64,000 bases of DNA, from NCBI GenBank assembly GCA_009733775.1, contig WOGZ01000020.1:62001-126000 (forward strand). Direction: 5' to 3'. Position 1 is the first letter of the stretch; the number at the start of each line of letters is the position of its first letter. The notes beneath the pieces are model-generated. The model was not told the DNA's origin. It worked only from the letters and a program-made list of their open reading frames with translations, and searched no databases. Shown one piece after another: positions 45,577 to 56,089 of the stretch. Position numbers and translations under genes: made by a program. This DNA is from Alectoria sarmentosa. Taxonomy: Eukaryota; Ascomycota; Lecanoromycetes; Lecanorales; Parmeliaceae.

Positions 45577-47093
45577 ATGTTATTTCGGGCATGGAGTCGA
45601 TAGGGAAATTCGGAGTAAAGGCTTCTGGTACTACGATGGCTATTGTTTTGACGCTTACGCTTCTATTGGCATTGCAAGCGTTCTTGCGATGGTGTTTTAG
45701 CGTCACAGATCATGTTCGCAGTAGGAATACATAAAGACCTAGGCATAGCGAGCGCAGCGAATATCGGTCAATTCAGCTCAGGTTAGGTTCATTCAATCGC
45801 AAGCGCGAAATCACCTAACAATCTGACTTGACCTCACAAACTCCCTCACTTCCCATCGAAACATCCCACAACAAACAGGCTTTCTGGTCTCACAACATCT
45901 TGGCAGCGCCAGAGACGAACTTCGATGGGCGCACTCAATCCACCAACGAGCCAAGGCTCATCCCGCAATCCATTTCTGGGAGTCGTTGACATGTTATCGA
46001 CTATAGCACATTATCGACTCTAGCACAACGTGCCGATGATGCACGTGAACAGGAAGGACCTTGCAACAAGCGAAACGAATCTTGTCCGCAAGAATTGAGC
46101 GTAGCTCCATCTCGAATATTCTCGGAAGACAGACACCCTGAACCCGATCATGTACGTTTTCTCATAAGCCCTGGAGAGCCGGTTGATGCTTACGCCTGTG
46201 CTAGACAGATGCCTATGTTGGATTTTCTGTACGAAAGTCGCACCGAAAGCTATTATCGCAGAGATTGTGTGCAGGCCGAGATATACGAAAGGGATCTTAT
46301 GCGTTCGCCGTCGAGAATGTTCGTCCCTTCGTTCTGGGCCCGCTGCCGCTGTTGACGCGGCTCATCGTCCGCCAACGTTGACGCTGATAGGCTTACGGAT
46401 TGTTAATTGATACAGGTCCGGCATCGGTTCGGGCCTCCGGTATCCTCCCAACCCATCACAGATTCTGGTCCCTCCATTGCAAAAGCATCTGTTTTAGCCA
46501 ATCGGTCATCAGTCGCCGGCGCAGGCGAAGAAGAGGGGGAGAGACCTGTGGCTAAGAACTCCAAGACAGCCTCATATGATGATAAACCTGCTGTAGGTCC
46601 TGGCGACCGTGCAAGTGCCGTCGTCGTGGGAAGTATACAGACTTTAAGTCCTTCCAATGTCTCCGGCATGAGGAGTTACCGGGTTCCCCTACTTTAAGTC
46701 GGAGAGTGTAAGAAGAGCCATGCATAAAGGGAATGTTAAAATCTTCCAGATCTCAACGGGAGAATCGTCAGAAAAAGTGGCATTCGTAAAGTCTGTCTTC
46801 TTTCTGCTTTCCGCTTATGCATACTCTGGAGGGTAACAACTAGAACAAATCGACTCTTCCTGTCAAGAGTTGTCGAATAAAGAACACCAAACCTGGAAGA
46901 CAATTCCATTTCACGTAAATTGACGATTATTGAAGGAGATTTGGTAACAATTGTAGCTTTTTTCGCTGGCAACGAACCCAAGCCGTAGGACTTTAGAAGT
47001 TGGTCTACAAGAAGGATTCACCTGTACTCCTTCCGGATTGTCACATTATAGCCGTGGCGTATCTGGAATAAGAACGTGGAATTCGTTGTCAAA
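45577..47093. other. Intergenic, 1.5 kb, no supported gene
   Basis: A 17-bp direct duplication (ttatcgact.tagcaca) lies at 45994-46027. Open frames at 46095-46355 and 46403-46697 show no recognisable domain and overlap on opposite strands; I do not call them. Confidence 0.45.
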
Positions 47094-47801
47094 CTACCCA
47101 AGGTCCATAGCATCTTCATCCTCTTCAATGACCATGACCTGATCCGCAGCAACATGTCCCATATTGCTCACCCCATTCGGCTTCCCAGTTCTTTCGCTCC
47201 CATTGACGTGTCTCGCTGGAGCCGTCTCAACTTCCGCATCCTGCATCTGCTTCTCCCTCGCCCTCGCCCTACTCTCGATGATGGCCTTTCTGACCTTGTC
47301 CTGCTCTTCAGGTACTGACAGAGACGATGGTACGCTGTACAACACCATCTCATTACCAGTAGAAGGATGGCCTTCTCCCAATAGCATCGACGTCGGGATC
47401 TTGCCCATCATCCCCAGCTTCTTCTCGATATCGGGTAGAAAGACTAGTTTTTCCTCTTCGGATTCTATGTCTGCTAGCTCGTCGTCTAGGTTGTGAATAT
47501 AGATCTTGTCCTTCGTATCGTCGAGTTGCATTGACTCGCTCTCGTGGTTGCCATTAGTGTGGGTTTGGCGAGCGGGAGAATGTTGGACAGGGAGGTAGAG
47601 CTTGCCATTGTGCTCTAATGGTCGAATCAGCTGCCGTAAGAGAGGCTTCTGAATTAACATATCTGCCTTACCTAGATTAAGCAAATCGAATCTCTTAGCA
47701 AGCCGCTGCTCGTTTCCCAGATCGTCATCGGCTTTCCGCTTCTTTACGCCCGAAGGCTTACCCCAACTGCCAGAAACCCCATTTGAAGCTGGCATCGACA
47801 T
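47094..47801 (-). CDS. Conserved hypothetical protein, 235 aa
   Basis: ATG 47801 (MSMPASNGVSGSWGKPSG) preferred. The frame is open to 47930, but that extension (Cys-rich) lies across a possible acceptor (TTTCAG) and close to RPL12. It has a basic patch GVKKRKADDD (possible nuclear signal). The central part looks folded: DMLIQKPLLRQLIRPLEHNGKLYLPV, then KIYIHNLDDELADIESEEEKLVFLPDIEKKLG. The acidic C-terminus is EEDEDAMDLG. I do not recognise a named family; a nuclear role is inferred only from composition. Divergent from RPL12 with a 241-bp shared promoter. Confidence 0.65.
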   Translation of the reverse strand: MSMPASNGVSGSWGKPSGVKKRKADDDLGNEQRLAKRFDLLNLGKADMLIQKPLLRQLIRPLEHNGKLYLPVQHSPARQTHTNGNHESESMQLDDTKDKIYIHNLDDELADIESEEEKLVFLPDIEKKLGMMGKIPTSMLLGEGHPSTGNEMVLYSVPSSLSVPEEQDKVRKAIIESRARAREKQMQDAEVETAPARHVNGSERTGKPNGVSNMGHVAADQVMVIEEDEDAMDLG

Positions 47802-48042
47802 TGGGAGACCTGAAAGGCATATCACGCGGCAGAATCGATGATGCAGGAAATCAAGTCCCTTTTCATCACAAAGTCCCCAGAATTCGGTAGAATCGGGAAG
47901 TCCATATTGACAGGGCTGATATTTCGACACAACGCTAAACTAGGAATCCCTAGCTCCCACAAATGCTGGCGCTCAGAACTTCGAGATCTCACTTGCTCAA
48001 TTTCGTTGACCAGCAACGATATTTTGAGCTCGCCTTCTCAAC
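47802..48042. promoter_or_regulatory. Divergent promoter region, hypothetical gene / RPL12
   Basis: 241 bp between opposing starts. No specific ribosomal-protein promoter element is recognised with certainty. Confidence 0.5.
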
Positions 48043-48772
48043 ATGCGTACGTAGCCATTACCCTATACGTGTCGTCACAGACTGATATGTGTGGCTACAG
48101 CTCCAAAATTCGATCCCAATGAGGTGAAGGAGATGTGTGTGCCGCCTTGAATCTTTATCCCTCCCCCAATACCGTCGTGACAGCTTCGGGCTGACAATTT
48201 TGCCCACAGCACATTGAGGGCGACTGGAGGCGAAGTCGGTGCTTCCTCAGCTCTTGCGCCCAAAATCGGTCCTCTAGGTCTGTCACCAAAGAAGGTCGGA
48301 GAAGATATTGCCAAAGCTACTGGTGACTGGGTATTCATGAAAGACCTCCGATGGTGCGGTTCAGAATGCTCACACCTCCACAGAAAGGTCTTCGTGTAAC
48401 GGTCAAACTTACCATCCAAAATCGTCAAGCCGCCGTCTCAGTCGTCCCCTCCGCATCCTCCCTCGTCATCAGAGCTCTCAAAGAGCCACCCCGAGATCGA
48501 AAGAAGGAGAAAAACATCAAGCACACCAAGTCAATACCACTCGATGAGATCATAAATATTGCGAGGACTATGCGTTTCAAGAGCTTAGCGAAGGAATTGT
48601 CGGGGACAGTCAAGGAGGTGCTGGGTACGGCTTTCAGTGTGGGATGTCAGGTTGATGGCAGGAGTCCGAAGGAGATTAGCGATGATATTGAGAGTGGGAC
48701 TATCGAGAGTGTGTCTTTTCGTGCAGTTACTGAAGAGGATATGCTGACAGTGCGTTAGTTCCCGAGGAATGA
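48043..48772 (+). CDS. RPL12: 60S ribosomal protein L12 (uL11), 165 aa, 5 exons
   Basis: Exons 48043-48046, 48101-48134, 48210-48330, 48384-48708 and 48759-48772. The first coding exon is only ATGC and the last only 14 nt; together they give MPPKFDPNEVKE at the start and the conserved ending IEIPEE. Ignoring the last intron would give a 177-aa protein with an odd tail, so the 165-aa form, which matches the family length, is preferred. Signature blocks are ATGGEVGASSALAPKIGPLGLSPKKVGEDI, interrupted here only by its own length, and IPLDEIINIARTMR, then FSVGCQVDG. uL11 binds 25S rRNA at the GTPase-associated centre of the cytosolic ribosome. Confidence 0.96.
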
Positions 48773-49863
48773 AAGAGGATCATGATACTACATACTACGG
48801 CATTTTGCTCACTCTTCATAGCTAGATGAACCAGAATAAGTCTGTGTGATCTAGGCATAGCCTGTTCCTTTGCGGGAGACTTTCCCATATATTTTCAACT
48901 TTGACGTACTTTGCCAACACTCTGGCCCTTACCTCCTTTCCCTTCGAGGATCGGTTCAATCTATGGTTCGGGCCTATTTTGGTGCAAAGGAGATGATATC
49001 TATCAGGGAGACCTACTACTCACCACGGCATCTTACCTTCGGGAGTGGATGTGGGGGTCCATCTTTCAGGGCCTACATGCTTACTTTGTCCTGCGAGTCT
49101 CCTTCAGTCTCGGCTCCAATTATGCCCTGATGCTATTGGGTTACGAGTGTAGGTCCCTTTCTCTACTCAATCTGTTTGGTCCACACGGGAAGATATTTTG
49201 GCTTTGTCCCAACGTTCATTGTATCTGCTCGCATTGCCTAGTTGGTGCCGAAGTGAGTGCTGTTCACATTACCTTTTCTGACTCTGATGACTAATACCAT
49301 AGCGATTGTGAAGAGGCATTCATGGACCCCATCGATTTCCCAGATCCGGCTTATATAAAGAAGAGGCCCTGAATGTTTCATGGCGCCACGTCTATTTTCA
49401 CGAGATAGCCGGCTGAGCTACAAATAAACCTCATGGTGGAGGTCTACCGGAAGGACATTGTACAGCCGACAAGTTGCTGAGGGCCTCTTCAAAAATATGA
49501 CGCTGGAGCAGCTGCTAACTATGACCGGAGAAGGAGAATCTTGTGTTGTGTATTCTCGACATTGAGTCCTTAGGTGCAGTGATTATAGAAAAGACGGAAC
49601 ATAGAAGCGCCTGTTCAACTAGATATCCGTGTGTAATGAACGAAATCTGTGCGCTCATACAACTTGAAGACATTCAAGCTTCCACTGTAGTTGCGGCTTT
49701 GCCCATGCGGAGTTCATACCCCCATTGACCATCAGTCAAATTCATTTACCCCCGTGAGTTCCATTTTTGCTGTCCATAGCCGGAAAAAGACGTTCGAGTT
49801 GGCCTAATTACGTTCCAAATACCATTTGATGTGCCAGTCCATCGGTCATTAGCTCTCCACTTG
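48773..49863. other. Intergenic, 1.1 kb, no supported gene
   Basis: No recognisable protein or RNA. Open frames are short and overlapping. Confidence 0.45.
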
Positions 49864-52800
49864 ATGCGAGGTGTGGGAGTCGTGAGGAGTTGCGGACCAA
49901 TTCTGAGTCACCGTATACCACTGAAACGGTACAATACCAAACCACCAACCAATTTTAAACACGAACATTCCCACAGTGCTCGATCTTGTGGGACACAAGT
50001 TTCCAAGATGGGGTCAATAACGGAGGAGTGGCCCGCTGTGCGCGTGCGAGATACTTTCATAGACTTCTTCAAGAAGAATGGGCACACTTTCGGTAACACC
50101 AGTGCTTGAGACCGAAAGACACTGCTGCTAATACAGCTTATAGTACCCTCATCATCCGTCGTACCCCACTCGGATCCTACCCTCCTGTTCGCCAATGCTG
50201 GCATGAACCAGTACAAATCCATATTTCTCGGAACTGTCGACCCTTCCTCAGACTTTGCACAGCTCAAGCGTGCGGTGAACTCCCAGAAGGTCAGCAAAAG
50301 GTCTGATTTGTGGGGCAAAAGGCTTATAGGAACAGTGTATACGTGCGGGAGGCAAACATAACGTAAGGGTCTGCCCCATCGACGAGAGAACATGGCTCAT
50401 GTCTGAAGGATCTCGACGATGTGGGCAAGGACAGCTACCACCACGTGAGTCTTGCCCTGACTAGGTCTACACAGCGATTTAGGCTTACGCTTGGCATAGA
50501 CATTCTTTGAGATGCTGGGAAACTGGAGTTTCGGAGACTACTTCAAGCAAGGCGCCATCCAATTCTCTTGGGAATTGCTCACGAAAGTCTACGGAATACA
50601 ACCTAATCGCCTCTACGTGACGTACTTCGAAGGCAACGAAGCTGGAGGGCTCGAGCCAGATCTAGAAGCAAGAGAAATATGGAAGTCTGTGGGAGTCGCG
50701 GAGGACCATATCTTGCCCGGAGATATGAAAGATAATTTCTGGGAGATGGGAGATCAAGGTCCTTGTGGACCTTGTAGTGAGGTACATTACGACAGGATTG
50801 GAGGCAGGAATGCTGCCCATCTTGTTAATCAAGATGATCCTAATGTGCTGGAGATTTGGAACAACGTTTTCATACAATACAATCGAGAATCAGATAAGTC
50901 GCTGCGGCCACTGCCGAACAAGCACGTTGACACTGGCTTGGGCTACGAACGATTGGTTTCGGTCCTGCAGAACAAGCCGTCGAACTATGACACAGACGTT
51001 TTCACTCCGCTTTTTGCCAAGATACGGGAGATCACTGGAGCGAGAGAGTATAGGGGCAAGTTTGGAGACGAGGACCCAGATGGAATAGACACAGCCTATC
51101 GGGTAGTCGCTGATCATGTTCGGACTCTCACCTTTGCCATAACTGACGGATCAGCACCTAATGCGGATGGTAGAGGATACGTTGTCCGCAGAGTACTAAG
51201 GAGGGGCGTTCGGTATGCGAGGAAATACTTCGACTCGGAAATTGGCGAGTTCTTCTCTAAAATCGTGCCAACCCTGGTGCACCAGATGAGTGATATGTTT
51301 CCCGAGATCAAGAAGAAAGAGTCGGATGTCATCGAGATACTAAATGAAGAAGAGAAATCATTCGCTAAGACCCTTGACCGAGGAGAAAGGCAGTTTGAGC
51401 ACTACGCACAGAAAGCGAAGCTGAAAGACTCGAAGAAGCTGCATGGCGCTGATGTATGGCGGTTGTACGATACCTTTGGGTTTCCTGTGGATTTGACGAG
51501 ACTGATGGCGGAGGAGAGAGGTCTAGAGATTGACGATACAGAGTTCGAAGAGGCTCGATCAAAGGCAAAGGAGGCAAGTCGAGGAGAGAAGAAGGCTGCC
51601 TCCGATATGGTGAAGCTGGATGTTCACGACCTAGGCAAGCTTTCGAAAATGAACGATGTGTCGCCAACAGATGACAACCCAAAGTTCGGAAGAGAGAACG
51701 TCACATCACAAATCAAGGCAATTTACCATGCGAAGCAGTTCCTTCAATCGACAAAAGAAATACCAGACGGTGAGCAAATGGGCTTGATAGTCGACCGGAC
51801 CAACTTCTATGCCGAGCAAGGTGGTCAAGAGAACGATACGGGCAAAATCATCATTGATGGTGTTGCTGAACTCGAAGTCCAGAACGTGCAGGTCTACGCC
51901 GGGTACGTGCTGCATACTGGCTATTTAAAGTACGGCTCACTCTCCGTTGGGGACGAAGTCATCTGCGAATACGACGAGCTTCGAAGGTGGCCAATACGTA
52001 ATAATCATACAGGCACCCACATACTCAACTTTGCGCTAAGACAAGTCCTTGGAGACGGTGTCGATCAGAAGGGTTCTCTTGTCGCTCCAGAGAAACTACG
52101 GTTCGACTTCTCGCATAAAGCGGGTATTTCAATCGAGGAGCTGGAGCGAATCGAAGATGTCTCGACAAAGTACATCAGACAAAATTGCCAAGTATACTCG
52201 AAAAGCGTACCTCTTGCTACCGCAAGAGAAATCGAGGGGCTCCGCGCTGTCTTCGGCGAAACATATCCAGATCCTGTCCGAGTGGTATCCGTTGGCGTCG
52301 AGGTCGAAGAGCTCGTCCAAAACATCAAAGACCCGAAATGGAAAGAAGTGAGCGTCGAGTTCTGCGGTGGAACGCATGTGCAGAAAACCAGTGATATCAA
52401 GGAGCTCGTCATCGTAGAAGAGAGCGGTATCGCCAAGGGCATACGGCGTATCGTCGCTGTGACAGGCGAAGATGCATACGCCGCTCAAAGAGTCGCTACA
52501 GAATTTCAGAAGAGATTAGAAGAACTCGAACGCATGCTTCACGGCCCGAAAAAAGAGCAAACAATAAAAATTACACAAATGGACCTGGATCAGCTTTCGA
52601 TATCCTGGATTACCAAGTCCAAAATGCGGGATCAATTCGGCAAGATCATCAAAGCGCAGCTCGAGGAGCAGAAAGCGGCGCAGAAGGCTGAATCCAAGAA
52701 AGCTCTCGATGCTGTGACGGAGTACTTCGCCCAGCACAAGGATAGCAAGCAGTGCATCGCCAAGGTACCGATCTCAGCCAACAACAAGGCTATCAGTGAT

Positions 52801-53124
52801 GCAATCAAGCATGTGCAGACGAAGAATAAAGACAAGACGGTTTACCTATTTGCGGCGGACGAGGGAGAGGGGAAGGTGATTCATGGATGCCATGTTTCCG
52901 AGGTAAGCTGCCCTCTCGCCGTCAACCCCAGAAGCTGACACGAGTTGTAGGAAGCGACCAAAGCCGGTCTTTCCGCCAGCGAATGGGCCAGTAATGTCGC
53001 CAAAGTCGTTGGGGGAAAGGCTGTAGGGAAGGGATCTACATGCGTAAGCAACGGACCACATCCCGAGAAGGTGGACGACGCTGTAGAGGCGGCGACCAAG
53101 TATCTGGGCGGATTTCATCTGTGA
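49864..53124 (+). CDS. ALA1: Alanyl-tRNA synthetase, cytosolic and probably mitochondrial forms, 6 exons
   Basis: Exons 49864-50092, 50144-50289, 50336-50362, 50409-50444, 50500-52902 and 52951-53124. From the ATG at 50008 (MGSITEEWPAVRVRDTF) the protein is 956 aa. An upstream in-frame ATG at 49864 adds 48 residues rich in Arg/Ser/His with few acids (MRGVGVVRSCG, then SHRIPLKRYNTK), a plausible mitochondrial presequence, giving 1004 aa. Class-II catalytic blocks are SDPTLLFANAGMNQYK, then FFEMLGNWSFGDYFKQ, then PCGPCSEVHYDR and RIGGRNA. The editing domain has NHTGTHIL and the zinc residues CGGTH. The C-terminal Gly-rich DHHA1 domain ends VEAATKYLGGFHL. It charges tRNA-Ala. One gene serving both compartments is known in yeast. 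Confidence 0.95.
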
Positions 53125-53904
53125 TAGCAATGTATTATAAGGGAAAATGGCTGATGGTCCTGTTTGGCAATTGGCATGCGGCATACCCCCCCCTGGAAAC
53201 TACATAGATTCTTCTAAGAGATGCAATATCTGACTCCCAGCCATGACGACCTGATCCAATCGCCCCTATCGCCATCTTTGATTGCGGCAAGTCGTCCATG
53301 AAAACCTGACACGACAGCGCCGCTATGATTTGGTGGGCAGATTCCCCCTTTGCAAACATGCGATTCATTGAAACCTCAATGATACGAAACCGATCATGTT
53401 TCGAACTAAGCTCTTCACCATCCCCATGAAAACCCTAGAAATACATACACACACTTTCGCTGTTCACTTGGAGAGAGAAAACATCCCCGTATTGTCTCTA
53501 CTTCTCACCTTCTTTGCAGTAGGTAGGTAGATAGGTAGGTAGGTAATTAGGTAGGTAGGTGGTATTGCCTTTTGTAAAGCGCTGCCTTTTTTATATTTGG
53601 GGAATATAGTCCCCCCATCTATATTCATTCATTTTAAACAAAAGGGGAGGGAAAGGGGGCAGCTTTCTCCTTTCTAGGGATCGAAAAGGAGGAGACCTCG
53701 AGATTGAATGAATGAATGAGATGCAGTTACAATCTTACGCTCTACTGACTGAGGTTAGGAGAGTCGAGGGAGGTTGATGGAATGATCGTTTCTGTAATGA
53801 GATAGATTAGGTTAGGTTGTCTCCTATCCTAGTCAGTCCAAAAGTGGTCTCTTCATAAACATCTGATCTTCTGGGCCTACCAGCTATGCCAGTAATTCAA
53901 CTAA
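53125..53904. other. Intergenic with a microsatellite
   Basis: 3' flanks of two convergent genes (ALA1 and ATG14). No gene. Contains the AGGT array. Confidence 0.5.
53519..53562. repeat. (AGGT)n microsatellite
   Basis: About ten imperfect tetranucleotide units. Confidence 0.85.
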
Positions 53905-55625
53905 TCACCTGCTCTTGAGCTTCATCCACCCGCTCCTGCCCTTCCCTTTCTCGTCGGTTTCCTCTGACTCTACGCCGCCGCCTTGCTCTCCTCCACCGGT
54001 CCCCATCTTCGCCCCCTGTCCTGGCACAAGCACTCCAGTCTCGTCGATCCTGGGCAGTCGACTTCCATCGGCTACGTTCTGTACCGCACCATGCGCCTGT
54101 GCCGGCACCAAGACGCCCGTCTCCTCTATCCTCGGCACTCGGCCTCCGTTGCCTAGCTGCTGAGCTTGGATGCCGGTCTGCCCTTCCTCTTCCTCCCACT
54201 CGTTGCCTTCCAGAATCTCCCACTCCGCACCTGTTCTCTCGGCCAATAGCATGGCCTTGACCTTCTCGATTACTTTGACGGGAGATTGCAATCGCCAGTC
54301 TCGCATGTGGTCTGCTCCCGAGGCAGAGGCGAGAAAGCCGTAGGCGGTGCCATGTGAGAAGTGGCCTAAAGTTGGCGCGTCTTTGGGGTTCTCCGCTGTA
54401 GGGGCCCGGTTTGGGGTAGTCGGAGTGCGAGAACCCGTGGGCTTTGGCGGAGAGCTTGGGCCTGAGATGTCCCTTGGTAATGGAGTGCGTGGCGGAGGGG
54501 CGAGGAGCAAGTGCCACAGATTCTGGCCCATAGCACAGACTTCTTCCCAAGAGCTACCACCGACGTTCATACCTTGCGTTTTGCAAAGCCAGGCTATGTC
54601 CCACGCTAGGAAGGTAATACCTTCTACGAAAGATGCGTAGGCCACTTGATCATCTTTAGCAAGCGCAGATAACTTCTTGTCTAGGTGCAACGGCCTCGGT
54701 CTCGGTGGTGGGCGGTTATCTGAATGGCGGGAGGCTGAGGGGCTGTTGTGTGAGGACTGATGTGGCGTAGAGCCTGGGAACGGTACTTCGCGAGATGTGT
54801 AGGATGAGCTAGGGGAGAAAATTGTTGGGAGAGGGTAGTCGCAGTGAGGGAGGGTAATTTCGGCAGGGAGACGGAGGGAGAGGTAGTGTGAGACTAGGTG
54901 GGTGAGGTGGGCGAGGTTCGTAGTAGCGGTTGTGACGTGGGCTGGTGCTGCATCTACAACGTCTCAGTATATGGGCTAGAGCTATGAAGGACGTGCATAC
55001 TGTTCAAATCCCTTAGATCAGCAATGGGCACTCCTCCGATGAAGTAGACATCTCTGCCCAATCCACCCTTCTTCCGCTTCCGCTGATGCAAGCCGTAGAG
55101 CAGCGCCACCTCCCTGCATAGGAAGAGCCGAGACTCTGCCGTCTTCTTGTGCATGACATCCCATCGATGTTCGGTTCGCTTAATGCCCTTGTCCACTGGC
55201 TCGACAGCGCTTGCTTGGCTCTGAGAGAGCTCTTGCTTCGCCGAGGCAAAGTCTGAACGTCGCCTCAGGAGCCCTACTTTTCTGACCGCAATCTCAGCTT
55301 TGATCTTCTGGGTCTCCTCACGAAGAGCTTCGACATGAGTCGAAGCAGTCTGCGTCTTTTCCTCGGACATGATCTGCTCAGATGCTGCACGGTGGACAGT
55401 CCAGGTGGGGTTCAGCTCCGATGTCTTGGTGCCTGCGGAAGGCCTGGTCTTCTCTTGCTTCGAGGGACCAAGCACATTTCGTTCCACCTCTTTTCCTAGG
55501 GACTCGGTATGCAATAGTATCTGGGCCAGCTGTATCCTGGGTTGGTAGAGGGCATCTCGAGCGCAAAGCGTGCAGTTGAAGGGCAGTCGGCTGCTGGAGG
55601 AGCGATGACAGATCTCACACTGCAT
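53905..55625 (-). CDS. ATG14: Autophagy protein Atg14, PI3K complex I subunit, 557 aa, 2 exons
   Basis: Exons 55625-55001 and 54953-53905, with a 47-bp intron. The N-terminus has paired cysteines (MQCEICHRSS, then LPFNCTLCARDAL; C3, C6, C18, C21) typical of Atg14/Barkor. A coiled coil follows (roughly 75-150; KTQTASTHVEALREETQKIKAEIA). After it comes RLFLCREVALLYGL, then the conserved VYFIGGVPIADLRDLN at the splice. The second exon carries LRLPAEITLPHCDYPLPTI and DDQVAYASFVEGITFLAWDIAWLC. Atg14 targets the Vps34-Vps15-Atg6 lipid kinase to the phagophore. The tail has duplicated RIEETGVLVP/RIDETGVLVP repeats of unknown role. Confidence 0.88.
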
Positions 55626-56089
55626 GTTGAAAATATACTCGGACGATGATAGCTGGATCGTGATGATGTTTTATGGACAGCCATGTTCTAATGCATAGAT
55701 CACAAGTTCGTGATCAGGCGCTTAGCATGGTTGCTTCTTTCTGTTTCATATTATAATAATGGCCCTATGCATCGATATTGAAACTGGTGAGAAGATGAGT
55801 TTGAATGTTTATTTGGGAATTCCTCAAAGCGCATGAATAATGTAGCTGAGTAGCAGTGAATGCAAGGATTAGCGCAAAGCACTCATTTGGGACTAGCTCT
55901 GTCTTATCGATAAGCTACTAGTGTAAGTACAGTGAGCACACTCGCTCGACTTTAACCGAAGCGCAGCTTGGGTTGAGTAGGTGACACAAGAACTCGATTC
56001 GAGGGATAATCATGCATTCCAAGTCTACGAAAAAGCGCTCTTCGTACGAAAGTGACGTTCAAAGTCTCCAAAATGGAAAATTTATGTCT
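55626..56089. other. Intergenic, no gene
   Basis: 464 bp: promoter side of ATG14 and 3' side of the next minus-strand gene. Nothing else seen. Confidence 0.5.

Noticed and set aside
46403..46697. Overlapping frames on both strands
   Set aside because: Mirror-image open frames in a GC-balanced segment without domain, splice context or start evidence.
48709..48758. Read-through C-terminus of RPL12 (177 aa)
   Set aside because: The tail is unlike any uL11, while removing a 50-bp GT-AG intron restores the conserved IPEE ending.
53897..54550. 217-codon frame antisense-shadowing ATG14 exon 2
   Set aside because: It is another frame of the same strand inside the ATG14 exon; the ATG14 frame carries the conserved blocks.
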